NCBI RefSeq assembly: GCF_030813515.1
Contig: NZ_JAUSUK010000002.1
Location: forward strand, 248,001-312,000
DNA from: Rhodopseudomonas julia
GTDB taxonomy: Bacteria; Pseudomonadota; Alphaproteobacteria; Rhizobiales; Afifellaceae
Direction: 5' to 3'
Length of the DNA: 64,000 nt
Shown: positions 17,638-27,148 of the stretch, in pieces
How positions within the stretch are numbered: the first letter of the stretch is position 1
How the letters are laid out: each line of letters starts with the position of its first letter
The notes under the pieces: generated by a model
The model's input: the letters and a program-made list of their open reading frames with translations, nothing else
Told to the model about the DNA's origin: nothing
The model's database searches: none
Program-made: the position numbers and the translations under genes

Positions 17638-19296
17638 TTAGGACGCCTCCGCCTCTTGCGTTGCAGCGGCTGCCTGTTCCGCCTCTCTGCGGGCTTCCTG
17701 GCTCATGAAAGCCGCGGCCATCAGCTCTTTGGTGTAGTCCTTCTTCGGGCGGGCGAAGACGTCTTCCGTCAGCCCTTCTTCCACGACCTTGCCTTCCTTC
17801 ATGACGATGACGGTATCGGCAAGCGCCCGCACCACCGAGAGATCGTGGCTGATGAAGAGATAGGAGAGGTTGTGCTCGCGCTGCAATTTGCGCAACAGGT
17901 CGACGATCTCCTTCTGCACCGAGCGATCGAGCGCCGAGGTCGGCTCATCGAGGACGAGCACTTTCGGCTTCAAGATCATGGCGCGGGCGATCGCGATCCT
18001 CTGCCGCTGGCCGCCGGAGAATTCGTGTGGATAGCGGTTGCGCATCGCCGGATCGAGCTGCACTTCCTTGAGCGCCTCCACGGCGCGGCGGTCGCGTTCT
18101 TTGCGGCCGAGCTCCGGCTCGTGGACGAGAAGCCCTTCGGTGATGATCTGGCCGACCGTGAGGCGCGGCGACAGCGAACCGTAAGGGTCCTGGAAGACGA
18201 TCTGCAATTGTCGGCGCAAAGGTCGATCACGGCGAAGATCCGCGCCGGTCAGATCCTGACCTTCGAAAATGATGTCGCCGCGGCTTGAAATGAGGCGCAA
18301 CAGCGCGCGCCCGAGCGTCGATTTGCCGGAGCCCGATTCGCCGACGATGCCGATCGTCTGCCCCTGCCTCAAGGTCAAAGACAGGTTGTCGACGGCTTTC
18401 AATTCGAAGGAATTCTTGCCGAAGAGGCCTTCCTTGATCTTAAAGGAGACGGAGACGCCGCGCCCCTGAAGGAGCACGGGGGCGGTATCGGGGACCGGCT
18501 CTTTGTGTCCCTCCGGCTCTGCGGCGAGGAGCATTTTCGTATAGGGGTGCTGCGGACGTACGAAGATCTCGCTGACGGCGCCCTGTTCCACCACTTCGCC
18601 TGCGCGCATGACATAGACGCGGTCGGCGAAGCGGCGAACGATGCCGAGATCGTGGGTGATGAAAACGATCGCCATGCCGAGACGATCCTGAAGATCCTTC
18701 AGAAGCCTGAGGATTTCCGCCTGGATCGTTACGTCGAGGGCGGTCGTCGGTTCGTCTGCGATGAGGATGTCGGGATCGTTGGCGAGTGCCATGGCGATCA
18801 TGACGCGCTGGCGCTGGCCGCCGGACATTTCATGCGGATAGGCGTCGAGACGGCGTTCGGCATTCGGAATGCGCACGAGTTTCAGAAGTTCGAGCGCTTT
18901 TGCCCGCGCCGCCTTGGCGCTCAGCCCTCCGTGATGGATCATCGGTTCGGCGATCTGCCGGCCGATCCGATAGAGCGGGTCGAGCGAAGACATCGGCTCC
19001 TGGAAGATCATGGTGATCTTGTCGCCGCGGATGCGGTTGAGCCGGCGCGGGGAGAGGCGCAGAAGGTCCTCGCCGCGATAGAGCGCCTCGCCACTGGCCC
19101 GGCCGTTTGAGGCCAGAAGCCCCATCAGCGACATGACGGTCTGGCTCTTGCCGGAGCCGGATTCGCCGACGATGGCGACGGTTTCGCCAGAGGCGACATC
19201 GAAATTGACGCCGCGCACGGCATCGACCTGACCGTCGGCGAGCTTGAAGCTCACCTTGAGATCGCGGACGGACAGCACGTTTTCATTGGTGCTCAT
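17638..19296 (-). CDS. oppDF: Oligopeptide ABC transporter, fused OppD-OppF ATPase
   Basis: A 552-residue protein with two complete ABC ATPase domains. Walker A motifs are [10 protein letters not shown] and [10 protein letters not shown]. Signatures are MSGGQRQRV and FSGGQRQRI. Walker B motifs are [12 protein letters not shown] and [12 protein letters not shown]. In peptide importers these are usually two proteins (OppD, OppF), but fused forms such as YejF also occur. ATG 19296 has AAAGGA upstream, and the oppC stop lies one base before it. It powers uptake through OppBC. Confidence 0.9.
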   Translation of the reverse strand: MSTNENVLSVRDLKVSFKLADGQVDAVRGVNFDVASGETVAIVGESGSGKSQTVMSLMGLLASNGRASGEALYRGEDLLRLSPRRLNRIRGDKITMIFQEPMSSLDPLYRIGRQIAEPMIHHGGLSAKAARAKALELLKLVRIPNAERRLDAYPHEMSGGQRQRVMIAMALANDPDILIADEPTTALDVTIQAEILRLLKDLQDRLGMAIVFITHDLGIVRRFADRVYVMRAGEVVEQGAVSEIFVRPQHPYTKMLLAAEPEGHKEPVPDTAPVLLQGRGVSVSFKIKEGLFGKNSFELKAVDNLSLTLRQGQTIGIVGESGSGKSTLGRALLRLISSRGDIIFEGQDLTGADLRRDRPLRRQLQIVFQDPYGSLSPRLTVGQIITEGLLVHEPELGRKERDRRAVEALKEVQLDPAMRNRYPHEFSGGQRQRIAIARAMILKPKVLVLDEPTSALDRSVQKEIVDLLRKLQREHNLSYLFISHDLSVVRALADTVIVMKEGKVVEEGLTEDVFARPKKDYTKELMAAAFMSQEARREAEQAAAATQEAEAS

Positions 19297-19297
19297 G

Positions 19298-20431
19298 TCA
19301 GCGGTCCTTTGGATCGAGCGCGTCGCGCAGGCCATCGCCAATGAAGTTCAGCGAAAACAGGATGAGGGCAAGCGCGATCGAGGGATAAATGAGGAGCCAG
19401 CTTGCCCCTTGCATGTTCTTGGCGCCTTCGGAAATGAGCACGCCGAGGCTTGTCAGAGGCTCCTGGACGCCGAGACCGAGGAAGGAGAGGAAACTCTCCA
19501 GGAGGATCACCTTCGGCACCAGGAGCGTCATGTAGACGGCGACCGGACCCAAAACGTTCGGGATGATGTGGCGGCGCACGATACCTGCGTTGGAGACGCC
19601 CAACGCCTCCGCCGCCTCGACGAATTCACGTCGTTTCAGGCTCAGCGTCTGACCACGCACGATACGCGCCATGTCGAGCCATTCGATGGCGCCGACTGCG
19701 ATGAACATCAGCACGAAATTGCGCCCGAAGAAGACCACGAGCAGGATGACGAAGAAGATGAAGGGCAGCGAATAGAGCACATCGACGAGGCGCATCATGA
19801 CGTTGTCGACGCGCCCGCCCAGATATCCGGCGGTGGCGCCGTAGGCGACCCCGATCACCAGGGCGACAACCGTCGCCAGAAGTCCGATGGCGAGCGAGAT
19901 GCGGATCGCCATGAAGATACGCGCCAGGAGATCGCGCCCGTTGCCGTCGGTGCCAGCAATGAAATAAAGCCGCGCGACGTCGGCTTCGAGCACCGCGGAA
20001 CGGCCATTGGCCGACGTCTCCGTGATCTGGGCGTTGGAGAAGAGGTCGGAGCGGTCGACATAGCGCGTGATGCGCGGATCGACTTCGTCCTCATCGGTGA
20101 TCTCGGCGCGCACTTTGTCGCCTTCGACCTCGACGGAGGCGACGTCGACACGGGCGCGGGCAAGCGAGCGTTCCATCTCCGGCACGATGCGCTCTTCATG
20201 CGGGTAAGCTTCAAGGCTCGCCGGCACGCGCACATATTCCGAATAGACGCGGTCATAAGGATGCGGCCACACGAGAGGCCCGACAATGGAGGCGGCTGCC
20301 ATGACGACGAGAATGAACAGGCTCGTCATCGCCGCCTTGTTGCGCCTGAGGCGCACCAGCGCGTCCTGCCACAGCGAGCGGCCGGAGATCGTCGGCTCGT
20401 CGAGTGTGATGGGTTCTTCAGCGATCGACAT
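19298..20431 (-). CDS. oppC: Oligopeptide ABC transporter permease OppC, with extended periplasmic loop
   Basis: A 377-residue permease. Helix 1 (about 34-57) is followed by a long charged loop of about 110 residues before the conserved GTDGNGRDLLAR motif. E. coli OppC is only about 300 residues, so this loop is enlarged. The EAA coupling motif EFVEAAEALGVSNAGIVRRHI contacts the ATPase. ATG 20431 (MSIAEEPIT) is preferred. The gene overlaps no neighbour but sits between oppB and oppDF with near-zero gaps. Confidence 0.9.
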   Translation of the reverse strand: MSIAEEPITLDEPTISGRSLWQDALVRLRRNKAAMTSLFILVVMAAASIVGPLVWPHPYDRVYSEYVRVPASLEAYPHEERIVPEMERSLARARVDVASVEVEGDKVRAEITDEDEVDPRITRYVDRSDLFSNAQITETSANGRSAVLEADVARLYFIAGTDGNGRDLLARIFMAIRISLAIGLLATVVALVIGVAYGATAGYLGGRVDNVMMRLVDVLYSLPFIFFVILLVVFFGRNFVLMFIAVGAIEWLDMARIVRGQTLSLKRREFVEAAEALGVSNAGIVRRHIIPNVLGPVAVYMTLLVPKVILLESFLSFLGLGVQEPLTSLGVLISEGAKNMQGASWLLIYPSIALALILFSLNFIGDGLRDALDPKDR

Positions 20432-20439
20432 GTTCTGGC

Positions 20440-21363
20440 TCAATCGTAGCGGACGCGCGGATCGAGCCACGCGTAGACAAGGTCGACGATCATGTTGAAC
20501 ACGACCACGAAGATGGAGACGACCACGACGGTGCCCATGACGAGCGTGTAGTCGCGATTGAGTGCCGCCTGGACGAAATAGCGACCGATGCCCGGAATGC
20601 CGAAAATCGTTTCCACGACAATGGAGCCGGTCAGGAGTGCCGCAGCGGCGGGCCCGAGATAGGAGACGACCGGCAGAATGGCCGCCCGGAGGGCATGCAC
20701 CATGACGACAACCCGGGTCGGCAGGCCATAGGCTCGCACCGTGCGCACGTGATCTGAGCGCAAGGCCTCGATCATGGCGCCACGGATGAGGCGCGCGACG
20801 ATGGCGATCTGCGGCAGAGCGAGCGTCACGATGGGCAGGATCTTGTTGGGAAAAGCGCCATTGCCCCAGCCGCCGGCCGGGAGCCAGCCGAGCGACACGC
20901 CGAAAATCAAGGAAAGCACGGGCGCAACGACGAAGGGCGGAATGGTGATGCCGAACGTGGCGACGCCGACGACGAGATAATCGATCGTGGAATTCTGTTT
21001 GAGCGCGGCGATGGAGCCCAAGACCGTGCCGATGATGAGGGCGAGCGTCAGCGCCGATGCACCGAGCTGGATCGATACCGGCAGACCTGCTGCGAAAAGA
21101 TCTCCGACGGAGAAATCACGATAGACAAAGCTCGGCCCGAGATCTCCGTGCAACAGGTTGTTCAAGTAAAGCAGATATTGTCGCCAGAGCGGTTCGTTGA
21201 GGTGATAGATGCGGTTCAGATTTTCCATCACCTTGGCTTCGAGGGGACGTTCCAGATTGAACGGTCCGCCCGGCGCCACGCGCATCAGGAAAAACGACAT
21301 CGTTATGATCACGAAGAGCGTCGGAATGGCTGTCGCCAACCGGCGCAAAACATAGCTCAGCAT
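20440..21363 (-). CDS. oppB: Oligopeptide ABC transporter permease OppB
   Basis: A 307-residue, six-helix permease. The start MLSYVLRRLATAIPTLFVI and the following MRVAPGGPF match OppB closely, as does the end YAWLDPRVRY. This length favours OppB over YejB, which is longer. The EAA-type loop is SDHVRTVRAYGLPTRVVVMVH. It forms a heterodimeric channel with OppC. Confidence 0.93.
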   Translation of the reverse strand: MLSYVLRRLATAIPTLFVIITMSFFLMRVAPGGPFNLERPLEAKVMENLNRIYHLNEPLWRQYLLYLNNLLHGDLGPSFVYRDFSVGDLFAAGLPVSIQLGASALTLALIIGTVLGSIAALKQNSTIDYLVVGVATFGITIPPFVVAPVLSLIFGVSLGWLPAGGWGNGAFPNKILPIVTLALPQIAIVARLIRGAMIEALRSDHVRTVRAYGLPTRVVVMVHALRAAILPVVSYLGPAAAALLTGSIVVETIFGIPGIGRYFVQAALNRDYTLVMGTVVVVSIFVVVFNMIVDLVYAWLDPRVRYD

Positions 21364-21443
21364 CGCCGCTCCGTCGGTGGAAGGCGAAGCCTGCCTATCG
21401 TTCAGGCAGCTTCTATGATTTCAGAAAAAACCAGACGAGGCTC

Positions 21444-21476
21444 GAGGTTCCCGCCCATCCTGTGCACGGGAACCTC
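21444..21476 (-). terminator. Strong hairpin between oppA and oppB
   Basis: GAGGTTCCCG (21444-21453) pairs perfectly with CGGGAACCTC (21467-21476), giving a 10-bp stem and 13-base loop. On the minus strand a TTTTTT tract follows about 13 bases later. It lies in the 126-base oppA-oppB gap. It probably stabilises or partly terminates the oppA message so that binding protein exceeds permease. Confidence 0.6.
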
Positions 21477-21489
21477 TGCGTCAGTCCAA

Positions 21490-23076
21490 TTACTGCTCGA
21501 GGGACATCCACCGCGTTCCGTGGACATTGACGAGGTTGTCCTCCCAACCCTGCAGCTTGTCTGAAACCAGGCTGAGGGAAGAATAATAGAGGATGGGGAT
21601 AAAGGGCAGGTCACGCATGAAGATCGCCTCGGCCTGCTTCAGGACTTCTGCGCGTTTTTCGAGATCGCTGATCCCCTCGGCCTTCTCCATCAACGCGTCG
21701 TATTCCGGGTTTTCGTAGTTCGCGTAATTGAACCCCGGATTGTTGCTTTCCACCAGGAACAAGAAGTTCTGTGGGTCGGAATAATCGCCGATCCAGCCGG
21801 CACGCGCGATATCGAAGTCGCCCTTGTCACGCAGATAGGCGTAGTGGGTGGCGCCATCGGCGTTCACGAACGTCGTCTTCACACCTATATTCTTCCACAT
21901 ATCGGCGATCGCCGTCGCCGTGTTCTGGTGGTTTTCGCCGGTGTTGTAGCGGATCTCGATGCTCAGCGGGTTGTCCTGCCCGTAGCCTGCCTCTTCCAGC
22001 AGCTCGATGGCTTTGTCTTCCCGGTCGAGCGGATCCATGTCCTTGTAATCGGCATAGGCCGGTTCGTCGTAATTGCCGATGCCCGGGGGGACCAGCGAAT
22101 AGGCAGGCAGCATGGTGCCGGCCCAGATCTCGTCGGCGATGAATTCGCGATCGATGGCCATCGACAGGGCCTGGCGGACGCGCACATCGGAGAGTTTCTC
22201 CTTGTCGGTCCTCACGGCATAATAATAGGTGCCGAGATAAGGCGCGACGTGGACCTTGTCGCCCAGTGTGTCCTTCACATACTTCATCTGCTCGGTCGGA
22301 ATGTCGGAGCAGGATTGCACTTCGCCAGCCTCGAAGCGCCGCAGGCAGGCTGAGCGATCCTCGAAGGGAATGTAGATCACCTTGTCGATGGCGACGTTGT
22401 CGGCATCATGGAAATTCTTATTCTTGACGAGGACGATGCGCGAGTTCGGCGTGAATTCCTGAAGCGTATAGGCGCCGTTCGACACCATGTTCTCCGGCTG
22501 CACGAAATCGGTGCCGAACTCCTTCACCGCCGGCGGATAGACGGGCAGGCTGGTCTGATGGGTCAGCAGCTCGAGGAAGTAGGGCGTCTGGTTTTCCAGG
22601 GTGAACTGGAGGGTGTGCTCGTCGAGCGCCTTAACGCCAATCTCTTCGGGCGGAACCTTGCCGGAATTGGCCGCTTCGGCGTTTTTGATCGGATAGAGGA
22701 TGTTGGCGTATTTGGCGCCGGTCTCCGGGTTGATGATCCTCTGATAAGAGAAGACGAAATCTTCCGCCGTCAGAGGTTCGCCGTTCGACCATTTGGCATC
22801 GTCGCGCAGGTGGAAGGTCCAGGTCAGACCGTCATCGGATGTCTCCCAGCTCTCCGCCACGCCGGGAACGACTTTGGCTGAAGAGCTATAGACGACGAGG
22901 CCTTCATAAAGGTCACGTAGGACATTCGCTTCCGAAATGGTCGACGTTTTGTGCTGATCGAGCGTCTCGGGGTCGGCGTCGTTGCCGCGCGTGTAAGTGA
23001 CCTCGGCACTGGCGCTCGCGGCCATCAATGCTACCGCGGCTGCGCCCAGAACGAACCTGGACAACAATCTGCGCAT
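21490..23076 (-). CDS. oppA: Periplasmic oligopeptide-binding protein
   Basis: A 528-residue family 5 extracellular solute-binding protein. A Sec signal peptide (RRLLSRFVLGAAAVALMAASASA) is cleaved near residue 24. The mature start TYTRGNDADPETLDQHK and the segments LYEGLV and LRDDAKWSNGEPLTAEDFVFSYQR are typical of OppA. GAGGAGG-type sequence precedes the ATG. It is first of the opp operon and binds peptides for OppBC. Exact peptide preference cannot be told. Confidence 0.94.
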   Translation of the reverse strand: MRRLLSRFVLGAAAVALMAASASAEVTYTRGNDADPETLDQHKTSTISEANVLRDLYEGLVVYSSSAKVVPGVAESWETSDDGLTWTFHLRDDAKWSNGEPLTAEDFVFSYQRIINPETGAKYANILYPIKNAEAANSGKVPPEEIGVKALDEHTLQFTLENQTPYFLELLTHQTSLPVYPPAVKEFGTDFVQPENMVSNGAYTLQEFTPNSRIVLVKNKNFHDADNVAIDKVIYIPFEDRSACLRRFEAGEVQSCSDIPTEQMKYVKDTLGDKVHVAPYLGTYYYAVRTDKEKLSDVRVRQALSMAIDREFIADEIWAGTMLPAYSLVPPGIGNYDEPAYADYKDMDPLDREDKAIELLEEAGYGQDNPLSIEIRYNTGENHQNTATAIADMWKNIGVKTTFVNADGATHYAYLRDKGDFDIARAGWIGDYSDPQNFLFLVESNNPGFNYANYENPEYDALMEKAEGISDLEKRAEVLKQAEAIFMRDLPFIPILYYSSLSLVSDKLQGWEDNLVNVHGTRWMSLEQ

Positions 23077-23238
23077 TCCTGATCCTCCTTGAGAGGGCGG
23101 ACTTCAAAAGCCCAGCCTAACGTGCGGGGACACTACGCGCGGAATCGTTTGTATGGCAACTTGCCGCCACGGAAGCGTCGAAATCCTGTGCGGCGGTGTC
23201 CACAGGCCTGTCGCCGCACGCGCAAAGGAGACCCCCTT

Positions 23239-23955
23239 ATGAGCTCATCGGAGGCAAAGCCGCACTTCGTTTTCCCGCCGCCCTCTCCGGTGGGGGTGCC
23301 GATCGCGACATCTGTGGCGACCTTCCCCGTGCGGCGGATTTTCTGCGTTGGTCGCAATTATGCGGACCATGCACGGGAAATGGGCGCCGAGGTCGACCGC
23401 GAGGCACCGTTTTATTTCACCAAGCCCGCCGATGCGGTCGCCCTGTCGGGAGCGACGATCGCCTATCCACCGGGCACGCAGGATTGCCATTACGAAGGAG
23501 AGTTCGTGGTGGCGCTCGGCGGTTCTGCCTTTCGGGTCCCGCCGGACGAGGCGATGGGTTGCGTCTTCGGCTATGCCGCCGGCATCGATTTGACGCGGCG
23601 CGACCTGCAGGGCGCGGCAAAGGCCAAAGGCCGCCCGTGGGATCTCGGCAAGGCGTTCGAGAATTCTGCCCTGATCTCGCCGATTACCCCGGCTTCTGAT
23701 TTCGGTGGGATCGGCGAGCAGACGCTTATGACGCGCGTCAATGGCGAGGTGCGGCAGCAGGCGAGACTGTCGGACATGGTCTGGAGCGTGCCGGAGCTGA
23801 TCGCTCATCTGTCACGCTATTATCACCTGGAGCCCGGCGATCTTCTCTATACGGGCACGCCCGCCGGTGTCGCGGCGGTGAAGCCGGGCGACAAATTGTC
23901 CGTCAAGATCGAGGGGCTCGAGGAGCTGGCTATCGCGATCGGGCCGGCGGAGTGA
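23239..23955 (+). CDS. Fumarylacetoacetate hydrolase (FAH) family protein
   Basis: A 238-residue FAH-fold hydrolase. IFCVGRNYADHAREMG is the conserved entry motif, with FYFTKPADAV next. CHYEGEFVVALGG carries acidic metal ligands, and GYAAGIDLTRRDLQ and LLYTGTPAGVAAVKPGD follow. The set is close to fumarylpyruvate hydrolases and related acylpyruvases of aromatic degradation. AAAGGAG supports ATG 23239. No other ring-cleavage genes are nearby, so the physiological substrate is uncertain; oxaloacetate tautomerase/decarboxylase activity is another option in this family. Confidence 0.85.
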   Translation: MSSSEAKPHFVFPPPSPVGVPIATSVATFPVRRIFCVGRNYADHAREMGAEVDREAPFYFTKPADAVALSGATIAYPPGTQDCHYEGEFVVALGGSAFRVPPDEAMGCVFGYAAGIDLTRRDLQGAAKAKGRPWDLGKAFENSALISPITPASDFGGIGEQTLMTRVNGEVRQQARLSDMVWSVPELIAHLSRYYHLEPGDLLYTGTPAGVAAVKPGDKLSVKIEGLEELAIAIGPAE

Positions 23956-23964
23956 CAGCGCCGC

Positions 23965-24975
23965 TCAGGCTTGGCTGTAAAAATCCCGGTACCAGGCGAT
24001 GAAGCGGGCGATGCCTTCCTTGATGGGCGTCTTCGGCCGATAGCCGAGATCGTCGGCGAGCGCGTCGATATCGGCGTAGGTGGTCGGCACATCGCCCGGC
24101 TGCATCGGCAGGAAGACCTTTTCCGCCATGCGGCCGAGCGCCTCTTCGATCGCGGCGATGAAATCCATGAGCTCGACCGGCTGGTTGTTGCCGATGTTGT
24201 AGAGCCGGTAGGGCGCCGAAGAAGAGGCGGGGTTCGGCGCGGTGCCGTCCCATTTTTCGTCCGGCGCGGCCGTGTGATCGAGCACCCGCACCACGCCTTC
24301 GACGATGTCGTCGATATAGGTGAAATCGCGGGAATGATGGCCGTTGTTGAAGACTTCGATCGGCTCGCCCGCGAGGATTTTTCGAGTGAACAGAAAGAGC
24401 GACATATCCGGGCGGCCCCACGGCCCGTAGACCGTGAAGAAGCGCAAGCCCGTCACCGGCAGGCGGTAGAGATGCGCATAGGAATGCGCCATCAGCTCAT
24501 TCGCCTTTTTCGTCGCCGCATAAAGGCTGAGCGGATGATCGACGTTCTGCGCGACGCTGAACGGCATCGCCGTGTTGGCGCCATAGACTGAGCTCGACGA
24601 GGCGTAGGCGAGGTGGACGACGCCATTGTGGCGGCAGCCTTCGAGGACGTTCAGGAAACCGACGAGATTGGCGTCGGCATAGGCGTGCGGATTGGTGATG
24701 CCGTAACGCACGCCCGCCTGGGCCGCGAGATGGATGACGCGGTCCGGCCGCTCCTCGGCGAAGAGCACGGCACTGCCTTCGCGATCGGCGAGATCGAGGC
24801 GGCGAAAGTGAAAGTCGGGCATGGATTGAAGGCGGGCAAGCCGCGCCTCTTTCAGTGTCACGTCGTAATAATCGTTGAGATTGTCGACGCCGATCACCGT
24901 GTCGCCGCGGGCCAGAAGGCGGCTTGCCGTGTGAAAGCCTATGAAGCCCGCTGCGCCGGTGACGAGAACCTTCAT
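23965..24975 (-). CDS. UDP-glucuronate 4-epimerase (LpsL-like)
   Basis: A 336-residue extended SDR. The NAD loop is GAAGFIGFH. The catalytic set is ASSSSVYG and YAATKKANE (Y-x3-K). The [18 protein letters not shown] stretch after the first helix is typical of UDP-glucuronate 4-epimerases that make UDP-galacturonate for lipopolysaccharide or capsule. GGAGGAG lies 7 bases before the ATG. It converges on the FAH gene and is divergent from bchE. No other polysaccharide genes adjoin it. Confidence 0.87.
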   Translation of the reverse strand: MKVLVTGAAGFIGFHTASRLLARGDTVIGVDNLNDYYDVTLKEARLARLQSMPDFHFRRLDLADREGSAVLFAEERPDRVIHLAAQAGVRYGITNPHAYADANLVGFLNVLEGCRHNGVVHLAYASSSSVYGANTAMPFSVAQNVDHPLSLYAATKKANELMAHSYAHLYRLPVTGLRFFTVYGPWGRPDMSLFLFTRKILAGEPIEVFNNGHHSRDFTYIDDIVEGVVRVLDHTAAPDEKWDGTAPNPASSSAPYRLYNIGNNQPVELMDFIAAIEEALGRMAEKVFLPMQPGDVPTTYADIDALADDLGYRPKTPIKEGIARFIAWYRDFYSQA

Positions 24976-25208
24976 CGCACTCTCCTCCGGTCGGTAGCCG
25001 GCCGGGCCGGGGCGGCTGCGAAAACGTGGCCTTGGGTCGGGACACAGAAAAGCATGGGACGGGTCTTCGATCGCGGGTGCCGGGAGCTCCGGCTCCTACC
25101 ACCCGGCATGCGACAGGCAAAGAGCTGCGGGTGGCGGACATGGTTCTATGCGCGGCGACTTACCGCAACGCTGCGGCGCTTCTGCCTCTCGCGCCGCCGC
25201 CGAAACAG

Positions 25209-25226
25209 TGTCAATTCCGCGCGACA
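25209..25226. promoter_or_regulatory. Upstream PpsR/CrtJ box of bchE
   Basis: TGTCAATTCCGCGCGACA fits TGT-N12-ACA and is symmetric as TGTC-N10-GACA. This is the site bound by the aerobic photosynthesis repressor PpsR/CrtJ in purple bacteria. Confidence 0.65.
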
Positions 25227-25291
25227 GATACGTGCGACCACGTCCAGGCCGACGTTTAAGTGGGTGCAAGAAAGCCCGCTCTGCGTGTCAT

Positions 25292-25305
25292 TTGATCGAC
25301 ATCAA
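25292..25305. promoter_or_regulatory. FNR box of bchE
   Basis: TTGATCGACATCAA is a perfect TTGAT-N4-ATCAA site. Its centre (25298.5) is 41.5 bases from a start at 25340, matching the -10 candidate TACAAT at 25327-25332, so FnrL probably activates from a class II position. Confidence 0.78.
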
Positions 25306-25312
25306 AGTGAAG

Positions 25313-25330
25313 TGTCACGCAGACCTTACA
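25313..25330. promoter_or_regulatory. Downstream PpsR/CrtJ box overlapping the bchE -10
   Basis: TGTCACGCAGACCTTACA fits TGT-N12-ACA. It covers the spacer and most of the -10 candidate TACAAT (25327-25332). With the box at 25209 it forms a pair suited to cooperative binding and repression in air. Confidence 0.62.
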
Positions 25331-25369
25331 ATGGAAACTGTCAAGCGACCTCTCCCGGAGACGGAATCG

Positions 25370-27139
25370 ATGCGCATTCTCATGATTCATCCGAACTACC
25401 ATTCTGGTGGTGCGGAGATCGCAGGTAACTGGCCACCCGCATGGGTTGCTTATCTGGCGGGCGCTCTGAAAACGGCCGGTTTTACCGATGTCCGTTTCAT
25501 TGACGCGATGACCGACCGCATCGAAGATGAGGAGCTCAGACGGATCATCCGTGAAGAGAAGCCGGATGTCGTCGGTGCCACCTCGATCACGCCGTCCATC
25601 TATAAGGCCGAGCGTGTCCTTCAGATCGCGAAGGAAGAGCATCCGAACGCGTTGACCATTATCGGCGGCGTGCATGCGAGCTTCATGTATCGCCAGGTTC
25701 TGACCGAGGCGCCATGGATCGACGCCATCATCCGAGGCGAGGGCGAAGCCGTCATCGTCAATGTGATGAAGGCGCTTCAAAGCGGCGACTGGAAAGAAGC
25801 GCGGTCGAAGGTTCTCGGCATCGCCTACAGCGAGGATGATCAGGTCGTGGCCACGCCGGCCGAGCCGCCGATTGCCGATGTCGACACGATCAAGCCGGAC
25901 TGGAGCGTGCTCGACTGGGAAAAGTATATCTATATCCCGCTCAACACGCGCGTCGCTGTGCCGAATTTTGCGCGCGGCTGTCCCTTCACCTGCTCCTTCT
26001 GCTCGCAGTGGAAGTTCTGGAGAAACTACCGCGTCCGCGATCCGCTCAAAGTCGTCGACGAGATCGAGGATCTGGTTCGCAACCACGGGGTTGGCTTCTT
26101 CATCCTCGCCGACGAAGAGCCCACCATTCACCGCAAGAAGTTCATCCGCTTCTGCGAAGAGATGGTGAAGCGCGACCTGCCGGTTTTGTGGGGCATCAAC
26201 ACCCGTGTCACCGACGTCATTCGCGACGAAAAGCTTTTGCCGCTTTATCGCAAGGCCGGCCTCATTCACGTGTCGCTCGGCACGGAAGCCGCTGCGCAGC
26301 TGAAGCTCGATCTCTTCAATAAGGAGACGACGGTCGCTCAGAACAAGCGTGCCGTTCAGCTTCTGAAGAAGAACGGCATCATGGCTGAGGCCCAGTTCAT
26401 CGTAGGTCTCGACAACGAGACGCCGGAGACGCTGGAAGAAACCTATCGCATGGTGATCGACTGGGGCGCGGAGATGGCCAACTGGTCCATGTACACGCCG
26501 TGGCCGTTTGCCGACCTCTTCCAGGAGCTCGGCGACAAGGTCGAGATCTTCGACTACGAGAAGTACAATTTCGTCACGCCGATCGTGAAGCCGGCGGCGA
26601 TGGATCGGGCTACCTTGCTCGATCGTGTCATGCACAATTATCGCCGCTTCTACATGCGCAAGATGCTGTTCCATTATCCGTGGATCCGCGACAAGACCTT
26701 GCGGCGTTACATGATGGGCTGCCTCAAGGCCTTCATGCGCTCCGGCATGCGGCGTGAGTTCTATGACCTTGGTCGTGTGAACTATTGGGGTCCGCAATCG
26801 AAGAAGAAGGTCGACTTCGGTTTCGACGAGACCCGCACGCTCGATCGGCGCCAGCTTGCCGATCTGAAGAGCGCGCCGCCGCCGCGCAAGCTGAAGAAGA
26901 AGCGGGTTCCCGCAGAGATTGCCGCCAACGGTGTGAACGGGGCCAATGGCGCAAACGGTCATGCCGAGGAAATCGACGAGGGCGATCAGTACGACGAGGC
27001 GGTGATGACGCCTGCCGCCGTCAGCGCTTGCGGTGCTCCGAAGGGACTGCCGGAGGATGGAGACGATTATGATGAGGCGATCACCTCATCCAATCCCGCT
27101 CCGGCCGAGACGGAGAAGCCTCGGGCGACAGTGCATTAG
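25370..27139 (+). CDS. bchE: Mg-protoporphyrin IX monomethyl ester oxidative cyclase, oxygen-independent
   Basis: A 589-residue radical SAM enzyme that forms the fifth (E) ring of bacteriochlorophyll without O2. The N-terminal B12-binding-like domain begins [14 protein letters not shown] and contains IIGGVHASF. The radical SAM cluster motif is C204-P-F-T-C208-S-F-C211. The start at 25370 (GGAG 9 bases upstream) is also favoured because an earlier ATG at 25331 would lie upstream of the predicted transcript start. The last 85 or so residues are low-complexity, with [11 protein letters not shown] and a repeated D-x-YDEA element. bchJ follows after 9 bases. Regulation by FnrL and PpsR is strongly suggested by the promoter. 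Confidence 0.96.
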   Translation: MRILMIHPNYHSGGAEIAGNWPPAWVAYLAGALKTAGFTDVRFIDAMTDRIEDEELRRIIREEKPDVVGATSITPSIYKAERVLQIAKEEHPNALTIIGGVHASFMYRQVLTEAPWIDAIIRGEGEAVIVNVMKALQSGDWKEARSKVLGIAYSEDDQVVATPAEPPIADVDTIKPDWSVLDWEKYIYIPLNTRVAVPNFARGCPFTCSFCSQWKFWRNYRVRDPLKVVDEIEDLVRNHGVGFFILADEEPTIHRKKFIRFCEEMVKRDLPVLWGINTRVTDVIRDEKLLPLYRKAGLIHVSLGTEAAAQLKLDLFNKETTVAQNKRAVQLLKKNGIMAEAQFIVGLDNETPETLEETYRMVIDWGAEMANWSMYTPWPFADLFQELGDKVEIFDYEKYNFVTPIVKPAAMDRATLLDRVMHNYRRFYMRKMLFHYPWIRDKTLRRYMMGCLKAFMRSGMRREFYDLGRVNYWGPQSKKKVDFGFDETRTLDRRQLADLKSAPPPRKLKKKRVPAEIAANGVNGANGANGHAEEIDEGDQYDEAVMTPAAVSACGAPKGLPEDGDDYDEAITSSNPAPAETEKPRATVH

Positions 27140-27148
27140 GGCGCGGCT

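Larger units (their letters stand above)
24976..25369. other. 394-base intergenic region with the bchE promoter
   Basis: The right half holds two PpsR/CrtJ-type boxes, an FNR box and a -10 candidate, described separately. In the left half (24976-25200) I see only the epimerase ribosome site and no gene. Confidence 0.6.

Noticed and set aside
17638-23076. Yej microcin C-type transporter
   Set aside because: The fused ATPase resembles YejF, but the OppB length and sequence and the OppA features fit an oligopeptide importer better.
25286-25303. Third PpsR-like site before bchE starting at TGT 25286
   Set aside because: The matching ACA is 10 rather than 12 bases away, so it does not fit TGT-N12-ACA.
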